A DNA stretch of 36,551 nt from Mesotaenium endlicherianum (taxonomy: Eukaryota > Streptophyta > Zygnematophyceae > Zygnematales > Mesotaeniaceae). The notes beneath the pieces are model-generated. The model did no database searches and was not told where the DNA came from. It saw only the letters and a list, made by a program, of their open reading frames with translations. Shown here piece by piece: positions 26,754-36,551 of this stretch. How positions within the stretch are numbered: the first letter of the stretch is position 1; each line of letters opens with the position of its first letter. Position numbers and translations under genes: made by a program. The stretch covers positions 161,875 through 198,425 of the forward strand of contig WELA01000730.1 of assembly GCA_009602735.1 (NCBI GenBank), read 5' to 3'.

Positions 26754-29700
26754 TTATGGAGGGACTCCAGCGGCCCGAAGGTGGAACCGTGTCAACGCCC
26801 CTTTGGCATTGGTCAAGTGGTCCTTAAACTCCCAAGTGTCCCCAGAGGCATCGTAACCCTTCCATCGAATGAGGTATTTCATGACATATTTAGACGATCG
26901 ACGGACCGAGCGAGCGTCTAAAATCTCATCGACCTCATATTCCTCAGGGTCGCCGTCCCGGACAGCGGGGACCGGTCCCGGTTGGACAGGGAACCGACCT
27001 GTGAACAGTGTATCACCTTTGATGTACGGTTCCAGGAAGGAGACATTAAAGACCGGGTGCCCCTTGTATTCAGCTGACATGTTCAGTTTGTAAGCATTCT
27101 GACCGACACGACGGACCACCGAATATGGACCGACCCAGACAGGGCCAAGCTTTTTCTTGACCACACCAGGGAGGTACAGGTGCTGAGAATGCAGTTTGAC
27201 TAAATCCCCCTTGGAAAATGTCAGTTCCCGACGGTGTTGATTAGCGTATTTTTGTTGGTTTTCTTGGGCCGTGTGCAAGTTTCGTTGGACTTCTGACAGG
27301 GTGTCAGCAAACTCCTGAGTTAACTGGAGGGAGACCGGGTTGTCAATCCCTTCAGGGTGAGTTAAAGATTCCCCTAGCACATCTAGAGGAGACTTAGGGA
27401 CTCTACCCAGGCTGAGTTCAAAAGGAGTTTTGCCCGTTGACGCGTGCACCGCACTGTTGACCGCAAACTGAATTTGAGGCAACAGGTCATCCCAATTATC
27501 TTGTTTTTGGTTAATATATGCTCTCAGCACCTCCTGCAGAACTCGGTTAGTTCTTTCAGTCTGCCCATCAGTCTGAGGGTGGTTTGCTGTGCTGAGCAGC
27601 TGTTTGACTCCCATTAACCCCATTAAAGCTCTCCAGAACTTAGAGGTGAATTTTGAGTCTCTGTCTGAGATGATATTAGAAGGGAGCCCATGTTGGCATA
27701 CTACATGGTTGTAAAACTGTCTCGCTGTTTCGAGTGCAGTCACTTTGACAGTTGTGGGGATAAAAATGACCATTTTTGTCAGTTTATCCACGACTACCAG
27801 TATTGAATCATGCCCGTTGGCAGTTCTTGGTAGTGAGACCACCCAGTCCATGGATATAGTTTCCCAGCGTCCCGCTGGGATGGGTAGCGGTTGCAAGAGA
27901 CCTCCGGGTGGTGTGTGCCGAGACTTATTTCTCTGACACTGGTCACAGGACTTGACATATTTCAAGACCTCCCGGGGTAACCCCTCCCAATGATAATGTT
28001 TTGCCAGTTTGCCAACAGTTTTGGCCTGCCCCAAATGTCCACCCAGGAGACTGTCATGAGCTTGACTCAGTAAGAGAGACCTTATTTCCAAGTTATTAGG
28101 AATGACCAGCTTCAGCCTGCCTGAAGTGGTTTCAGTCACCCAGACCCCTCCCTTGAGCTTATACCCGAGTGCAGTAGCACGACACACACCAGTAGTGGGG
28201 CTGGGCTCAAATGTTGGGTCAGAAAGGTAGGCTTTCCTAAGTTGTTCAAGGAAGGACTTTTTCACCTTTAGTGAAGTGAGTGCACACAGGACTTTATCTA
28301 CAGCATGCTGACTAAAGTTCCTTTCTTGCAAGTCAGGTCTTCTAGAGAGTGCATCAGCAGGATTCAACTTCCCTGGTTTGTAGTCGATCTGGACTTGGAA
28401 CTGCTCCAGCATCTGGCTCCAGCGGTTCTCCCTCCTCGACAGCTTGGACTTCTTCTGAAAGTGGGTCAGAGCTAGATGATCTGTAATCACCTTAAAAGCT
28501 TTACCATGTAAGTATGCTCTCCACTGTTTGAGTACATGAATGATAGCTAGCAGCTCTTTATCATGCACTGAGTAATTAATCTCCGCTGGATTAAATTTCA
28601 TAGACTCATACAACACAGGATGCCACTCCTGCCGTACCTTACCATCCTTTGTGGTTTTGTCAGCAGGCTGCAACAAAATAGCACCCATGGCAAAATCAGA
28701 GGCATCAGTAACCACCTGCACCGGTTTGCTGGGGTCATACACGGCTAGCACTGGGGCAGAACAAAGGGCATCTTTAAGGGTCTGGAAGGCAGCCTGCTGC
28801 TCTTCCCCCCACACATACCCGATGTCTTTCTTAGTAAGGTCAGTCAGTTTACTGGCCTTTGTGGAATAATTCTCAATAAATCTCCTATAGTAGTTAGCCA
28901 ACCCGAGGAAGGATCTAACTTCAGAGACAGACTGTGGTACTGGCCAGTCCCTTATGGTCTGGACTTTCTTAGGATCCACACTGATGCCCTCTTTACTGAC
29001 AACGTGGCCTAAGAATTCAATACTTTCCTTAAAGAAATCACACTTGCTCATTTTAGCATACAAGTGATTTTTCCGCAGAGTGTCCAGCACTTTCTTTAAG
29101 TGTTCAGTGTGCTGAGCTTCATCTTTAGAGAAAATTAAAATATCATCCAGGAAAACTTGCACAAACTTATCCAAATAAGGTCTGAAAATGTCATTCATAG
29201 CACCCATAAAGGTAGCAGGAGCATTAGTCAGTCCAAATGGCATCACGTTGAACTCATAGTGTCCATAACGTGTGCGGAAAGCAGTCTTGTGTTCATCCCC
29301 CTCAGCAATTCTGATTTGATGATAACCACTCTTGAGATCTATCTTACTGAACACCTTAGCGCCAGACAGGGTATCAAGCAAGTCCTCGATCCTGGGTAAA
29401 GCATACTTGTTCTTTACTGTAATTCTGTTCAGGGCTCTGTAATCCACACACATCCGCATACTGCCATCCTTTTTCTTAACAAATAGGATAGGTGCGCCGT
29501 ACGGTGATTTACTGGGAGAAATGTAACCATTTTCCTCCAGCTCTGCAATCTGTGTTTTCAACTCCTCGCTCTCCAAATAAGACAAGCCATAAGTGCGTTG
29601 CCAGGGTGGCTGGCTACCAGGTAATAGATCAATCCTATGATCTACTTCCCTTTTAGGGGGTAGTCCTGGAGGCATGTTAAACACATCAGTGTACTGAGCA

Positions 29701-30470
29701 ACAATTTTTGCAGCAGTAGGGTGCTCCGGAGGGCTTACCTTTTTCTCAACCACTTCTTCAGGTTGAGGAGGTACCTCTCTTAGCAGCAGACAGAACATTC
29801 TGTCTTCCTTCTGGTTCCAGCTTTTGACGAACTCCATTGCATTCAGCAACTTGCATCCTTCTGGAAGCCTCTTCTTTTCCTTCATTTGCCATCCACACAG
29901 GACAAGAGGAAGAGCACTGGTGGGTGCCAAGTCAGTCTGCCCATCACTGGCTCCTCTCACTTTAACTGTACCTCTGCTCCAACACACTTCAGCTTGATGT
30001 CTATTAAGCCAGGACCTGCCTAGCACGAGATCATAAAAGCCAGTGTTGAGTACCTCAAATGTAAGCGTTTCAGTTAGAACTGCAATGCCAGAACCTAACT
30101 GGACCTCAATAGGCTTGGTTATAACTCCTCCCGGGATACTTGAGGCATCTCCAAGGAATATTTTTCTATTCCCTTGGGTGACAGTAGGCAGCCTTAGCCG
30201 CTTAACTAAGTCCTTGTGAATAAAAGTATGTGACGCCCCTCCGTCAACAAATGCCCTCACCTTCCTACCTGCAATCATGCAATGCAGTAGGATAGGGGGG
30301 ACTGTCTTTTCCTGACTTTCGCATTGTTCTCCTGACGTAGCAAAGAAATGTTGGACATCAGGTGGAACAAGAGCATCCAGAGTGTGCACTCTCTGGACGT
30401 CTATATTACTGATGGTCTCCTTTATCTGTTTGTCAGGCATGCATAGTGAATCCAGTTCAGCAGGACCCAT
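26754..30470 (-). CDS. pol: Element G Pol: protease, RT, RNase H, integrase, chromodomain
   Basis: 1238 aa from the first ATG. The frame is open further upstream to the frameshift site, so Pol is probably made only as Gag-Pol. Protease active site [11 protein letters not shown] at 74-84 (DGG at 76-78, normally DSG/DTG). RT ~275-545: [39 protein letters not shown] and catalytic FLDD 440-443. RNase H: TDAS (Asp589), Glu639, ITDH (Asp664), Asp706. Integrase: HHCC His805, His812, Cys842, Cys845; core Asp875, Asp936, Glu972 (DD35E). GPF/Y-like [19 protein letters not shown] ~1111-1129. Chromodomain ~1175-1225 ([20 protein letters not shown]...[12 protein letters not shown]), which defines chromoviruses. 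The single frame has no stops, so this copy is young. The protease variant may impair self-processing. Confidence 0.95.
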   Translation of the reverse strand: MGPAELDSLCMPDKQIKETISNIDVQRVHTLDALVPPDVQHFFATSGEQCESQEKTVPPILLHCMIAGRKVRAFVDGGASHTFIHKDLVKRLRLPTVTQGNRKIFLGDASSIPGGVITKPIEVQLGSGIAVLTETLTFEVLNTGFYDLVLGRSWLNRHQAEVCWSRGTVKVRGASDGQTDLAPTSALPLVLCGWQMKEKKRLPEGCKLLNAMEFVKSWNQKEDRMFCLLLREVPPQPEEVVEKKVSPPEHPTAAKIVAQYTDVFNMPPGLPPKREVDHRIDLLPGSQPPWQRTYGLSYLESEELKTQIAELEENGYISPSKSPYGAPILFVKKKDGSMRMCVDYRALNRITVKNKYALPRIEDLLDTLSGAKVFSKIDLKSGYHQIRIAEGDEHKTAFRTRYGHYEFNVMPFGLTNAPATFMGAMNDIFRPYLDKFVQVFLDDILIFSKDEAQHTEHLKKVLDTLRKNHLYAKMSKCDFFKESIEFLGHVVSKEGISVDPKKVQTIRDWPVPQSVSEVRSFLGLANYYRRFIENYSTKASKLTDLTKKDIGYVWGEEQQAAFQTLKDALCSAPVLAVYDPSKPVQVVTDASDFAMGAILLQPADKTTKDGKVRQEWHPVLYESMKFNPAEINYSVHDKELLAIIHVLKQWRAYLHGKAFKVITDHLALTHFQKKSKLSRRENRWSQMLEQFQVQIDYKPGKLNPADALSRRPDLQERNFSQHAVDKVLCALTSLKVKKSFLEQLRKAYLSDPTFEPSPTTGVCRATALGYKLKGGVWVTETTSGRLKLVIPNNLEIRSLLLSQAHDSLLGGHLGQAKTVGKLAKHYHWEGLPREVLKYVKSCDQCQRNKSRHTPPGGLLQPLPIPAGRWETISMDWVVSLPRTANGHDSILVVVDKLTKMVIFIPTTVKVTALETARQFYNHVVCQHGLPSNIISDRDSKFTSKFWRALMGLMGVKQLLSTANHPQTDGQTERTNRVLQEVLRAYINQKQDNWDDLLPQIQFAVNSAVHASTGKTPFELSLGRVPKSPLDVLGESLTHPEGIDNPVSLQLTQEFADTLSEVQRNLHTAQENQQKYANQHRRELTFSKGDLVKLHSQHLYLPGVVKKKLGPVWVGPYSVVRRVGQNAYKLNMSAEYKGHPVFNVSFLEPYIKGDTLFTGRFPVQPGPVPAVRDGDPEEYEVDEILDARSVRRSSKYVMKYLIRWKGYDASGDTWEFKDHLTNAKGALTRFHLRAAGVPP

Positions 30471-30521
30471 AATACCTGCTACGAGGGCAGCTAGTGACGA
30501 CTCACTATCTCTAGCATCCTC

Positions 30522-30563
30522 ACAGTCAGTAGACTGGATTACTGACTGTTGCTGTCTTTTAAA
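30522..30563 (-). promoter_or_regulatory. Gag-Pol -1 ribosomal frameshift signal
   Basis: Minus strand: slippery heptamer T TTA AAA in the gag frame (30563-30557), spacer GACAGCA (30556-30550), stem ACAGTCAGTA (30549-30540), loop ATCCAGTC (30539-30532), stem TACTGACTGT (30531-30522). The stem is ten perfect pairs. Slipping back one base enters the pol frame, which stays open through PR. The gag stop TAA (30541-30539) lies across the stem-loop border. Confidence 0.85.
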
Positions 30564-32017
30564 GGCTGGTCTTTTCTCTCGACCTTAGGCAGGTGCTTGA
30601 CCGGACACTGTTCTCTGTAGTGGCCTTTCTGCTGACAATGGTAGCAAGTAGATTTTGCTGAGGCTGGTCTCGGCTTAGTCCTACCACCACCCCTTCCATA
30701 GCCACCTCGAGAGGGACCACCTCTACCTCTAGACTGAATAGCATTGTACTCATACTCATATTCATCACCCTGATTATCCTCAGCCTGGTCTCCTTCAACT
30801 GCATTGTAGGAACCGTGGGGCTTTTTGACAATCTTAGACACCAAAGCGTTACTCTGGCGCTTGTGATTGAACTGCTGCTGATCCCAGGCGTCAGCATCCT
30901 GGATCAAGTCAGCCAGTTTCTCATACTTTTTCTCAGCAAAATGACCAGAGACCTCGGATTTCAAGCCATACCTGAAGTATGCTATCCTATACCGTTCTGG
31001 CAAATCAGGCTGCTTCATCATGTTCTCTTGGAACTTTTGAGCAAACTCAGCAACTGAAGTGGTCTGCTTCAGTGTCAGGGAGATCATCGCATAGATAGCT
31101 TTCTCCTGCTGGTTGATGACATCAAACTTCTCATGCAACTTCTCGACAAACTCTACCCACGTAGGGTCACCGAGTTGCCGAGCCTTACGCTCTTCCTTCC
31201 AGTAAAGCCACCAGTCTGCGGCACTGCCTTTCAGTAGCGCACCGGTGTGCCTGACCTTCTCGTAATCTTGCAGTTCTGGGTAGTTCTCCAGCCACTGCTC
31301 AACATCCGCGAGAAACTTGATCAGGTAATATTTTCTGTTTCCCTCAGGATCATAGTCCTGGGGAGGTTTCGGCTTGGGCTTACTAGGCCCTCGGCCACCA
31401 CCACTAGTGGTGTGAGACCCCAGTTGGTCTCTGTCCCGGAGTAGGGACATTATGATTCTTTTGTCCTCCTGCTGGGACTGATACATGGTCGCCATTTGCG
31501 ACTGCATCTGAACGAACAATGCTCCCAAGTCTACATTTTGGGGTGGTAGATTAGCAAATGCAGCAGCAGCATTGGCATCTACTCGCTGAGTAGTGTCCTC
31601 AACAATCCCTCTTGCTCCTGCAGCAGCAATTCCTGCCGCATTCAGCCGGTCACGTATTTGACCTAGGGGTACATTGAGTTGTACGGCAGGAGGTGGGTTC
31701 AGAACATTGGCCCTTGATGCCATAAGTTCTTCAACAGTGCGCTCGTCAGCTGGCTGTCCTTCCCTCCTTTGTATATCTTCAGCGGCCTTTGCTACTTGTT
31801 CAGCTTCTAGTCTGGCTATCTCCTCCTCAGCTTGCTGAGCTGCGACTGAGGCAATAGCAGCTGCCTCATCTGCAGCCTCCCTAGCTGCAGTATCCGCTAC
31901 TGCTTCCGAATAGGTACGGTTTCCCGCTACATGGCTTTCCGCCTGGTTTTCGACATTCTCGTTATCCTGGTTCTCCATGTCTCGGGAGTTGCTAGTTTGA
32001 GACCTTGTCCTTACCAT
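30539..32017 (-). CDS. gag: Element G Gag
   Basis: 492 aa, ATG start 18 bases past the PBS. Residues 1-110 are acidic and Ala/Glu-rich with coiled-coil character; 163-167 DLGAL; ~225-390 retrotransposon gag capsid domain ([53 protein letters not shown]); 430-450 an RG box ([20 protein letters not shown]); zinc knuckle [14 protein letters not shown] at 458-471 (CX2CX4HX4C). Gag forms the particle and binds element RNA through the RG/zinc region. It ends seven codons after the slippery Leu-Lys codons (TTA AAA). It serves as reference for the broken F1 copy. Confidence 0.93.
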   Translation of the reverse strand: MVRTRSQTSNSRDMENQDNENVENQAESHVAGNRTYSEAVADTAAREAADEAAAIASVAAQQAEEEIARLEAEQVAKAAEDIQRREGQPADERTVEELMASRANVLNPPPAVQLNVPLGQIRDRLNAAGIAAAGARGIVEDTTQRVDANAAAAFANLPPQNVDLGALFVQMQSQMATMYQSQQEDKRIIMSLLRDRDQLGSHTTSGGGRGPSKPKPKPPQDYDPEGNRKYYLIKFLADVEQWLENYPELQDYEKVRHTGALLKGSAADWWLYWKEERKARQLGDPTWVEFVEKLHEKFDVINQQEKAIYAMISLTLKQTTSVAEFAQKFQENMMKQPDLPERYRIAYFRYGLKSEVSGHFAEKKYEKLADLIQDADAWDQQQFNHKRQSNALVSKIVKKPHGSYNAVEGDQAEDNQGDEYEYEYNAIQSRGRGGPSRGGYGRGGGRTKPRPASAKSTCYHCQQKGHYREQCPVKHLPKVERKDQPLKDSNSQ

Positions 32018-32035
32018 ACAAAGAAGACTGTGATA

Positions 32036-32050
32036 ACTGCTCCGATACCA
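32036..32050 (-). other. Element G primer-binding site
   Basis: Minus strand TGGTATCGGAGCAGT, one base after the LTR end. Initiator-Met type with the same A-to-G variant as in B, D and F1. Confidence 0.88.
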
Positions 32051-32051
32051 C

Positions 32052-32797
32052 TGAAATGAATCGACTTACCAAATAGGCGATTAACAATTAATAAAGATCT
32101 TTATATCAGCAAGTAATCTTTATGGTATTTTCCGTTAACTGGTTAAACGGCAAAGGACAACACACTAGCAGTGAATAATACTCGTAAGTCAAATGCGAGT
32201 AAACTAGCATCAATAATGCAAATCAGTAAACTCATACATAAGCAAGGTTAGAAGACAGTGCGTATCAATGGCTTCTCGCCTTGGATTCAGATCTCTCTCA
32301 GTAAGCTGTACAAGAGAGTTGGCCTCGTTTCCGAATGCCGAACTCGAGAGCAATGCCTAGCATATGTACATGGAATGAGTTTACTGTTCAACGGTCAGTG
32401 CGATGGCACCGCCTACCCGGGAGTTAACCACGTTGGTAGGACCTCGGTTAACCAAATCCACCGCCATCTCCCATCATCCCGAATAGCCATCCATCATGGG
32501 GATGTCATCTGGCCATTCATCTAGCAGGTGGTACTTAGATGCATATCAAGGCAGTTCGCTGCTACCGAGCACGGAAGTCAGCTGGCTGTCAAAGAATGTG
32601 TCAGCAAGCTGACTTAAGTTGACTTCAGCCTGCTGCTTTTGGCCGAGTCATTAAACTGATAATTATGTAAAGTCCAGCAGACTGATTATTAACTAAAGTT
32701 CAGCAGACTGACTACTAACTAAAGTTCAGCAGGCTGAACTAAATTAACTATTATATTTAAATGAATATTATATCTACTAATATACTGATTCATTACA
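32052..32797 (-). repeat. Shared LTR: 5' LTR of G and 3' LTR of H
   Basis: 746 bp. The left side meets the G PBS and the right side meets the H PPT, so one LTR serves two element bodies. A 26-bp tandem duplication near 32705-32730 (AGACTGACTACTAACTAAAG...) accounts for the extra length over the LTR at 23977. Confidence 0.93.
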
Positions 32798-32910
32798 ATC
32801 CCTCCAACTTAACTTGTTGTCGCCTCGACAACATTAAACTGCAAAAGCCTTAAATAAAGGAACTGACCCTGACCAGCCTCCCCTACTGACTGTCTTTTCA
32901 GCCTGTCACC

Positions 32911-34587
32911 TTAAGGGGTTGTTCCTGGGGCTTCAGGATCAGGAGACGGAGATCTGGACCTAGATCTGGACAGCCCTCTAGGTCTGTCAGCTGGCCTTCT
33001 AAAGAACCCTGTTTGCTCTAAAGTTGGACCTCGAGGAGAACGAAGGATGGTAGCCTGCTCTTCAACCACTTGGGTGTTGATTCCCACATAGACAGGCATT
33101 CCAGTAGGATGCTGAAATACATTGGCTAGAGGTACATGCCCCTGAGCGGAGGGGGAGGCTGGCATACCTCTGGCCCACCCGCGTGTCCCTCTTCTGGCAC
33201 CCCTGTCCTCTGGGGATTTCTGTCTGTGTCTGCTGCCCAGTACAGTCAGATCAGCTTCTTCCCCTGCTTGGGCAGGTGGGCTGGGGGAGCGAGCGCGGGG
33301 TCCAGTTGTCGCCATAACGGGGATCACATTCCAAACACCTGATCGTGGTTCTTTAGGAAGCGCCCCTGCCTGTCCCTGGGTATCCTGAGTACCTGCTGCT
33401 GATGCTTCTCCTCTGCCTTGTTCTTCTTCCTCATCCTCCTCATCCTCCTCCTCGGAGAGAGTAGGGGTCTCGTCCACTAAGTCGTCCTGCTCCCTAGTAG
33501 ACATGGAGTAGTCTACCGACCTCCCTTTCTTAGGGCGCGCTGGAGGTTGCTTGGCCTTCAGCCTACTGATATCTATCCGGCCTGCATTCTTTGCCCATTT
33601 GACAAAGGCATGCTTTCCCTTAGAGAAGTACTCTCTTCCCCTCCTCCTATGTTCCTTGGTCTCTGCATTCATATTGCTCAGGCATCCATTCAGCCTGGGG
33701 TCCCAAGGGGCAATGTGAGGTGGTAGGATGAGATAGCCGTCTAGGCCATAGTGGAAGTCATCCGGTTGGGCTCGGTCACACTCCTGCTTCTTATTTGTGA
33801 CGGTCATCCACCTCCAGTCTGTTGGCTGCTGGTAGTACTGGGGTCCGTGCTCAGCCTTCCTCAGTTTACACGGGAACCAGTGGGGAGAGAACATCTGCTG
33901 TCCTGCTTCCCTGGCCAAGTACTCCCAGCTCCTTCTCTCAACTTCATTGTAAGCTGGCAGGAGTGTGAGGTAGAATACCGTATCCTTAAAGCTATCGGGC
34001 CGCATGCTCACCATCCGGATGAGTCTCTGATCTCCCACTATTCCCGGTATGGGGACCGGCTTGTCCTCTGAATCATCTGCGAGATACCGGGCCTGCTCTG
34101 CTGTATAGCCCACCATCTTAGCATAATCTTCGTAAAGGACCACGCCGGTGTGTGTCTCGATGTACCTGTCCAGTGCTGTAGCTCCTTCCTTCTGTAGCAG
34201 TGTTGTCTGTTCCAGCCTGTTGATCTCCTGGGCTGCCAGCAATGCTTCCTTCAGGTTATCGAAGTTTTGGCCACCCACCACAGTATACCTGTAAGTGGCC
34301 AAGCTCTTCTGTCTGTCCGCTTCAATCTTTTTTCTTTTCTCCTCTTCTGCCGCTGCCGCTTCTTCTTGCTGTTTCTTCTGTCTCTCCTCCTCAGCCTTCC
34401 TGAGGTTTTCCGCTTCCTGATCCTTCTTCCTCTGTGCCTCTTCTGCCGCCTCTTGTTGTTTGCGGACCCTTTCTTGTTCTCTCCTGGTGAGGGACGTCGC
34501 CGCCAGCTCCTTCTGGTATTGCTCCATTGTCCTCCTGGCTTCTTCTGCCTTGCGCTTTCTGTCCTCCTTTTGTGTGGTGGGCGCCAT
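32911..34587 (-). CDS. Element H ORF3
   Basis: Near-identical copy of the element G ORF3; two residue changes were seen, Val to Gly in the QGQA(V/G)ALPKE segment and Ser to Pro near the C-terminus (PD(S/P)EA). The start is the ATG at 34587-34585, again directly after TACTAAC and CAG. An intact frame in both copies shows recent duplication. It cannot by itself show selection. Confidence 0.75.
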   Translation of the reverse strand: MAPTTQKEDRKRKAEEARRTMEQYQKELAATSLTRREQERVRKQQEAAEEAQRKKDQEAENLRKAEEERQKKQQEEAAAAEEEKRKKIEADRQKSLATYRYTVVGGQNFDNLKEALLAAQEINRLEQTTLLQKEGATALDRYIETHTGVVLYEDYAKMVGYTAEQARYLADDSEDKPVPIPGIVGDQRLIRMVSMRPDSFKDTVFYLTLLPAYNEVERRSWEYLAREAGQQMFSPHWFPCKLRKAEHGPQYYQQPTDWRWMTVTNKKQECDRAQPDDFHYGLDGYLILPPHIAPWDPRLNGCLSNMNAETKEHRRRGREYFSKGKHAFVKWAKNAGRIDISRLKAKQPPARPKKGRSVDYSMSTREQDDLVDETPTLSEEEDEEDEEEEQGRGEASAAGTQDTQGQAGALPKEPRSGVWNVIPVMATTGPRARSPSPPAQAGEEADLTVLGSRHRQKSPEDRGARRGTRGWARGMPASPSAQGHVPLANVFQHPTGMPVYVGINTQVVEEQATILRSPRGPTLEQTGFFRRPADRPRGLSRSRSRSPSPDPEAPGTTP

Positions 34588-34618
34588 CCTGCACATGTAA
34601 CCAGGGCACAAGTTAGTA
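34588..34618 (-). promoter_or_regulatory. Branch point and splice acceptor upstream of H ORF3
   Basis: Same TACTAAC and TACATGTGCAG arrangement as at 26488-26517, fully conserved. Confidence 0.5.
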
Positions 34619-34790
34619 GGATATGGACCTTTGTCATAGGGATTGCAGGAAGTATGTTAGTATTTAGTATAGTGGCTTCGCTGCTGTTTACCTTACAGGA
34701 TGATTGCTAAAAGTTGACGTAGTTGCGATGCGCTACACATAAACGTATGAGTGTGTTTTTATCGCTCTCGCTCACTAACTGTCATATATT

Positions 34791-34804
34791 TTCCCCTCCA
34801 ACTT
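34791..34804 (-). other. Internal PPT duplicate in H
   Basis: AAGTTGGAGGGGAA between pol and ORF3, as in element G. Confidence 0.6.
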
Positions 34805-34854
34805 AAATGGAGACAGGACCGCCTGTCACCTTCCCGTGTCAACTGAAATGACAG

Positions 34855-36551
34855 TTATGGAGGGACTCCAGCGGCCCGAAGGTGGAACCGTGTCAACGCC
34901 CCTTTGGCATTGGTCAAGTGGTCCTTAAACTCCCAAGTGTCCCCAGAGGCATCGTAACCCTTCCATCGAATGAGGTATTTCATGACATATTTAGACGATC
35001 GACGGACCGAGCGAGCGTCTAAAATCTCATCGACCTCATATTCCTCAGGGTCGCCGTCCCGGACAGCGGGGACCGGTCCCGGTTGGACAGGGAACCGACC
35101 TGTGAACAGTGTATCACCTTTGATGTACGGTTCCAGGAAGGAGACATTAAAGACCGGGTGCCCCTTGTATTCAGCTGACATGTTCAGTTTGTAAGCATTC
35201 TGACCGACACGACGGACCACCGAATATGGACCGACCCAGACAGGGCCAAGCTTTTTCTTGACCACACCAGGGAGGTACAGGTGCTGAGAATGCAGTTTGA
35301 CTAAATCCCCCTTGGAAAATGTCAGTTCCCGACGGTGTTGATTAGCGTATTTTTGTTGGTTTTCTTGGGCCGTGTGCAAGTTTCGTTGGACTTCTGACAG
35401 GGTGTCAGCAAACTCCTGAGTTAACTGGAGGGAGACCGGGTTGTCAATCCCTTCAGGGTGAGTTAAAGATTCCCCTAGCACATCTAGAGGAGACTTAGGG
35501 ACTCTACCCAGGCTGAGTTCAAAAGGAGTTTTGCCCGTTGACGCGTGCACCGCACTGTTGACCGCAAACTGAATTTGAGGCAACAGGTCATCCCAATTAT
35601 CTTGTTTTTGGTTAATATATGCTCTCAGCACCTCCTGCAGAACTCGGTTAGTTCTTTCAGTCTGCCCATCAGTCTGAGGGTGGTTTGCTGTGCTGAGCAG
35701 CTGTTTGACTCCCATTAACCCCATTAAAGCTCTCCAGAACTTAGAGGTGAATTTTGAGTCTCTGTCTGAGATGATATTAGAAGGGAGCCCATGTTGGCAT
35801 ACTACATGGTTGTAAAACTGTCTCGCTGTTTCGAGTGCAGTCACTTTGACAGTTGTGGGGATAAAAATGACCATTTTTGTCAGTTTATCCACGACTACCA
35901 GTATTGAATCATGCCCGTTGGCAGTTCTTGGTAGTGAGACCACCCAGTCCATGGATATAGTTTCCCAGCGTCCCGCTGGGATGGGTAGCGGTTGCAAGAG
36001 ACCTCCGGGTGGTGTGTGCCGAGACTTATTTCTCTGACACTGGTCACAGGACTTGACATATTTCAAGACCTCCCGGGGTAACCCCTCCCAATGATAATGT
36101 TTTGCCAGTTTGCCAACAGTTTTGGCCTGCCCCAAATGTCCACCCAGGAGACTGTCATGAGCTTGACTCAGTAAGAGAGACCTTATTTCCAAGTTATTAG
36201 GAATGACCAGCTTCAGCCTGCCTGAAGTGGTTTCAGTCACCCAGACCCCTCCCTTGAGCTTATACCCGAGTGCAGTAGCACGACACACACCAGTAGTGGG
36301 GCTGGGCTCAAATGTTGGGTCAGAAAGGTAGGCTTTCCTAAGTTGTTCAAGGAAGGACTTTTTCACCTTTAGTGAAGTGAGTGCACACAGGACTTTATCT
36401 ACAGTATGCTGACTAAAGTTCCTTTCTTGCAAGTCAGGTCTTCTAGAGAGTGCATGAGCAGGATTCAACTTCCTCGGTTTGTAGTCGATTTGGACTTGGA
36501 ACTGCTCCAGCATCTGGCTCCAGCGGTTCTCCCTCCTCGACAGCTTGGACT
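34855..36551 (-). CDS. pol: Element H Pol, partial (end of RNase H, integrase, chromodomain)
   Basis: The frame runs off the window edge ([12 protein letters not shown] precedes the first internal Met), so this is the C-terminal ~565 residues. It contains the complete HHCC zinc region, the DD35E core and the chromodomain, matching G. Differences lie near the edge: [14 protein letters not shown] of G reads KPRKLNPAHALSRR, so the last RNase H catalytic Asp is His here. That single change would be expected to weaken RNase H and makes H likely dependent on other copies. Confidence 0.93.
   Translation of the reverse strand, partial: SKLSRRENRWSQMLEQFQVQIDYKPRKLNPAHALSRRPDLQERNFSQHTVDKVLCALTSLKVKKSFLEQLRKAYLSDPTFEPSPTTGVCRATALGYKLKGGVWVTETTSGRLKLVIPNNLEIRSLLLSQAHDSLLGGHLGQAKTVGKLAKHYHWEGLPREVLKYVKSCDQCQRNKSRHTPPGGLLQPLPIPAGRWETISMDWVVSLPRTANGHDSILVVVDKLTKMVIFIPTTVKVTALETARQFYNHVVCQHGLPSNIISDRDSKFTSKFWRALMGLMGVKQLLSTANHPQTDGQTERTNRVLQEVLRAYINQKQDNWDDLLPQIQFAVNSAVHASTGKTPFELSLGRVPKSPLDVLGESLTHPEGIDNPVSLQLTQEFADTLSEVQRNLHTAQENQQKYANQHRRELTFSKGDLVKLHSQHLYLPGVVKKKLGPVWVGPYSVVRRVGQNAYKLNMSAEYKGHPVFNVSFLEPYIKGDTLFTGRFPVQPGPVPAVRDGDPEEYEVDEILDARSVRRSSKYVMKYLIRWKGYDASGDTWEFKDHLTNAKGALTRFHLRAAGVPP

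Larger units (their letters stand above)
23977..32797 (-). mobile_element. Element G: full-length chromovirus with gag, pol and a third ORF
   Basis: 8.8 kb, minus strand: 5' LTR 32797-32052, PBS 32050-32036, gag 32017-30539, pol 30470-26754 reached by -1 frameshift, ORF3 26486-24810, PPT 24709-24697, 3' LTR 24696-23977. All three reading frames are intact apart from a DGG instead of D(S/T)G in the protease. The 5' LTR is shared with copy H, so the outer structure is a tandem array. The left edge lies inside F1 gag exactly at the LTR terminus, as expected for integration into F1. Confidence 0.92.
32798..36551 (-). mobile_element. Element H: second tandem copy, cut by window end
   Basis: Carries PPT (32798-32810), hairpin (32816-32832), ORF3, internal PPT duplicate (34791-34804) and the 3' half of pol, nearly identical to G. 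The gag, the rest of pol and the 5' LTR lie beyond the window. Confidence 0.93.

Overview
The window reads as nuclear DNA of a plant-lineage eukaryote. A streptophyte (charophyte-type) green alga fits best. The evidence is chromodomain Ty3/gypsy elements, primer-binding sites matching the 3' end of initiator-Met tRNA (the usual plant LTR-element primer), plant-like 5S rRNA promoter motifs inside an element leader, CATGCATG (RY/Sph-type) motifs, nonsense mutations in CHG context, and a retroelement carrying a cytosine-C5 methyltransferase, an arrangement reported from charophytes and dinoflagellates. The species call is inference. There are no bacterial operons, rRNA genes, CRISPR arrays or complete tRNA genes.

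Layout. 1-6.2 kb is mostly non-coding. It holds one convincing non-transposon gene (1511-3061, minus), a degenerate uracil-DNA-glycosylase-like protein with a long C-terminal tail, and a ~22-bp minisatellite (4.43-5.06 kb). 6.9-10.24 kb (plus) is element A: gag, an aspartic protease broken by a stop and a frameshift, then an open DNMT3-like cytosine methyltransferase. No reverse transcriptase or integrase follows it. 11.49-18.69 kb (minus) is element B, a decayed chromovirus with two LTRs, PPT, PBS, broken PR-RT-RH-IN-chromodomain and a non-coding block where gag should be. Its LTRs carry a tRNA-like Pol III promoter and its leader a tandem 5S-like repeat, both antisense to the element. 18.69-20.97 kb is element C, a truncated relative of B that keeps the gag zinc knuckle. 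20.97-21.84 kb is the 5' end (leader, PBS, LTR part) of another element, D.

21.84-36.55 kb belongs to one young chromovirus family. A plus-strand LTR-PBS-gag fragment (F1) runs into the LTR of a full-length minus-strand element (G, 23977-32797). G shares its other LTR with a further copy (H) that leaves the window, giving LTR-body-LTR-body-LTR in tandem. G has intact gag, pol and a third ORF (ORF3) in the env position.

Main discoveries: (1) G joins gag to pol by a textbook -1 frameshift signal, slippery TTTAAAA, 7-nt spacer and a perfect 10-bp stem that contains the gag stop; (2) ORF3, an unrecognised ~558-aa protein, starts just after a TACTAAC...AG splice acceptor and is bracketed by duplicated polypurine tracts; (3) the DNMT-bearing element; (4) Pol III-type promoter modules in element B; (5) the UDG-like gene with substituted catalytic residues.
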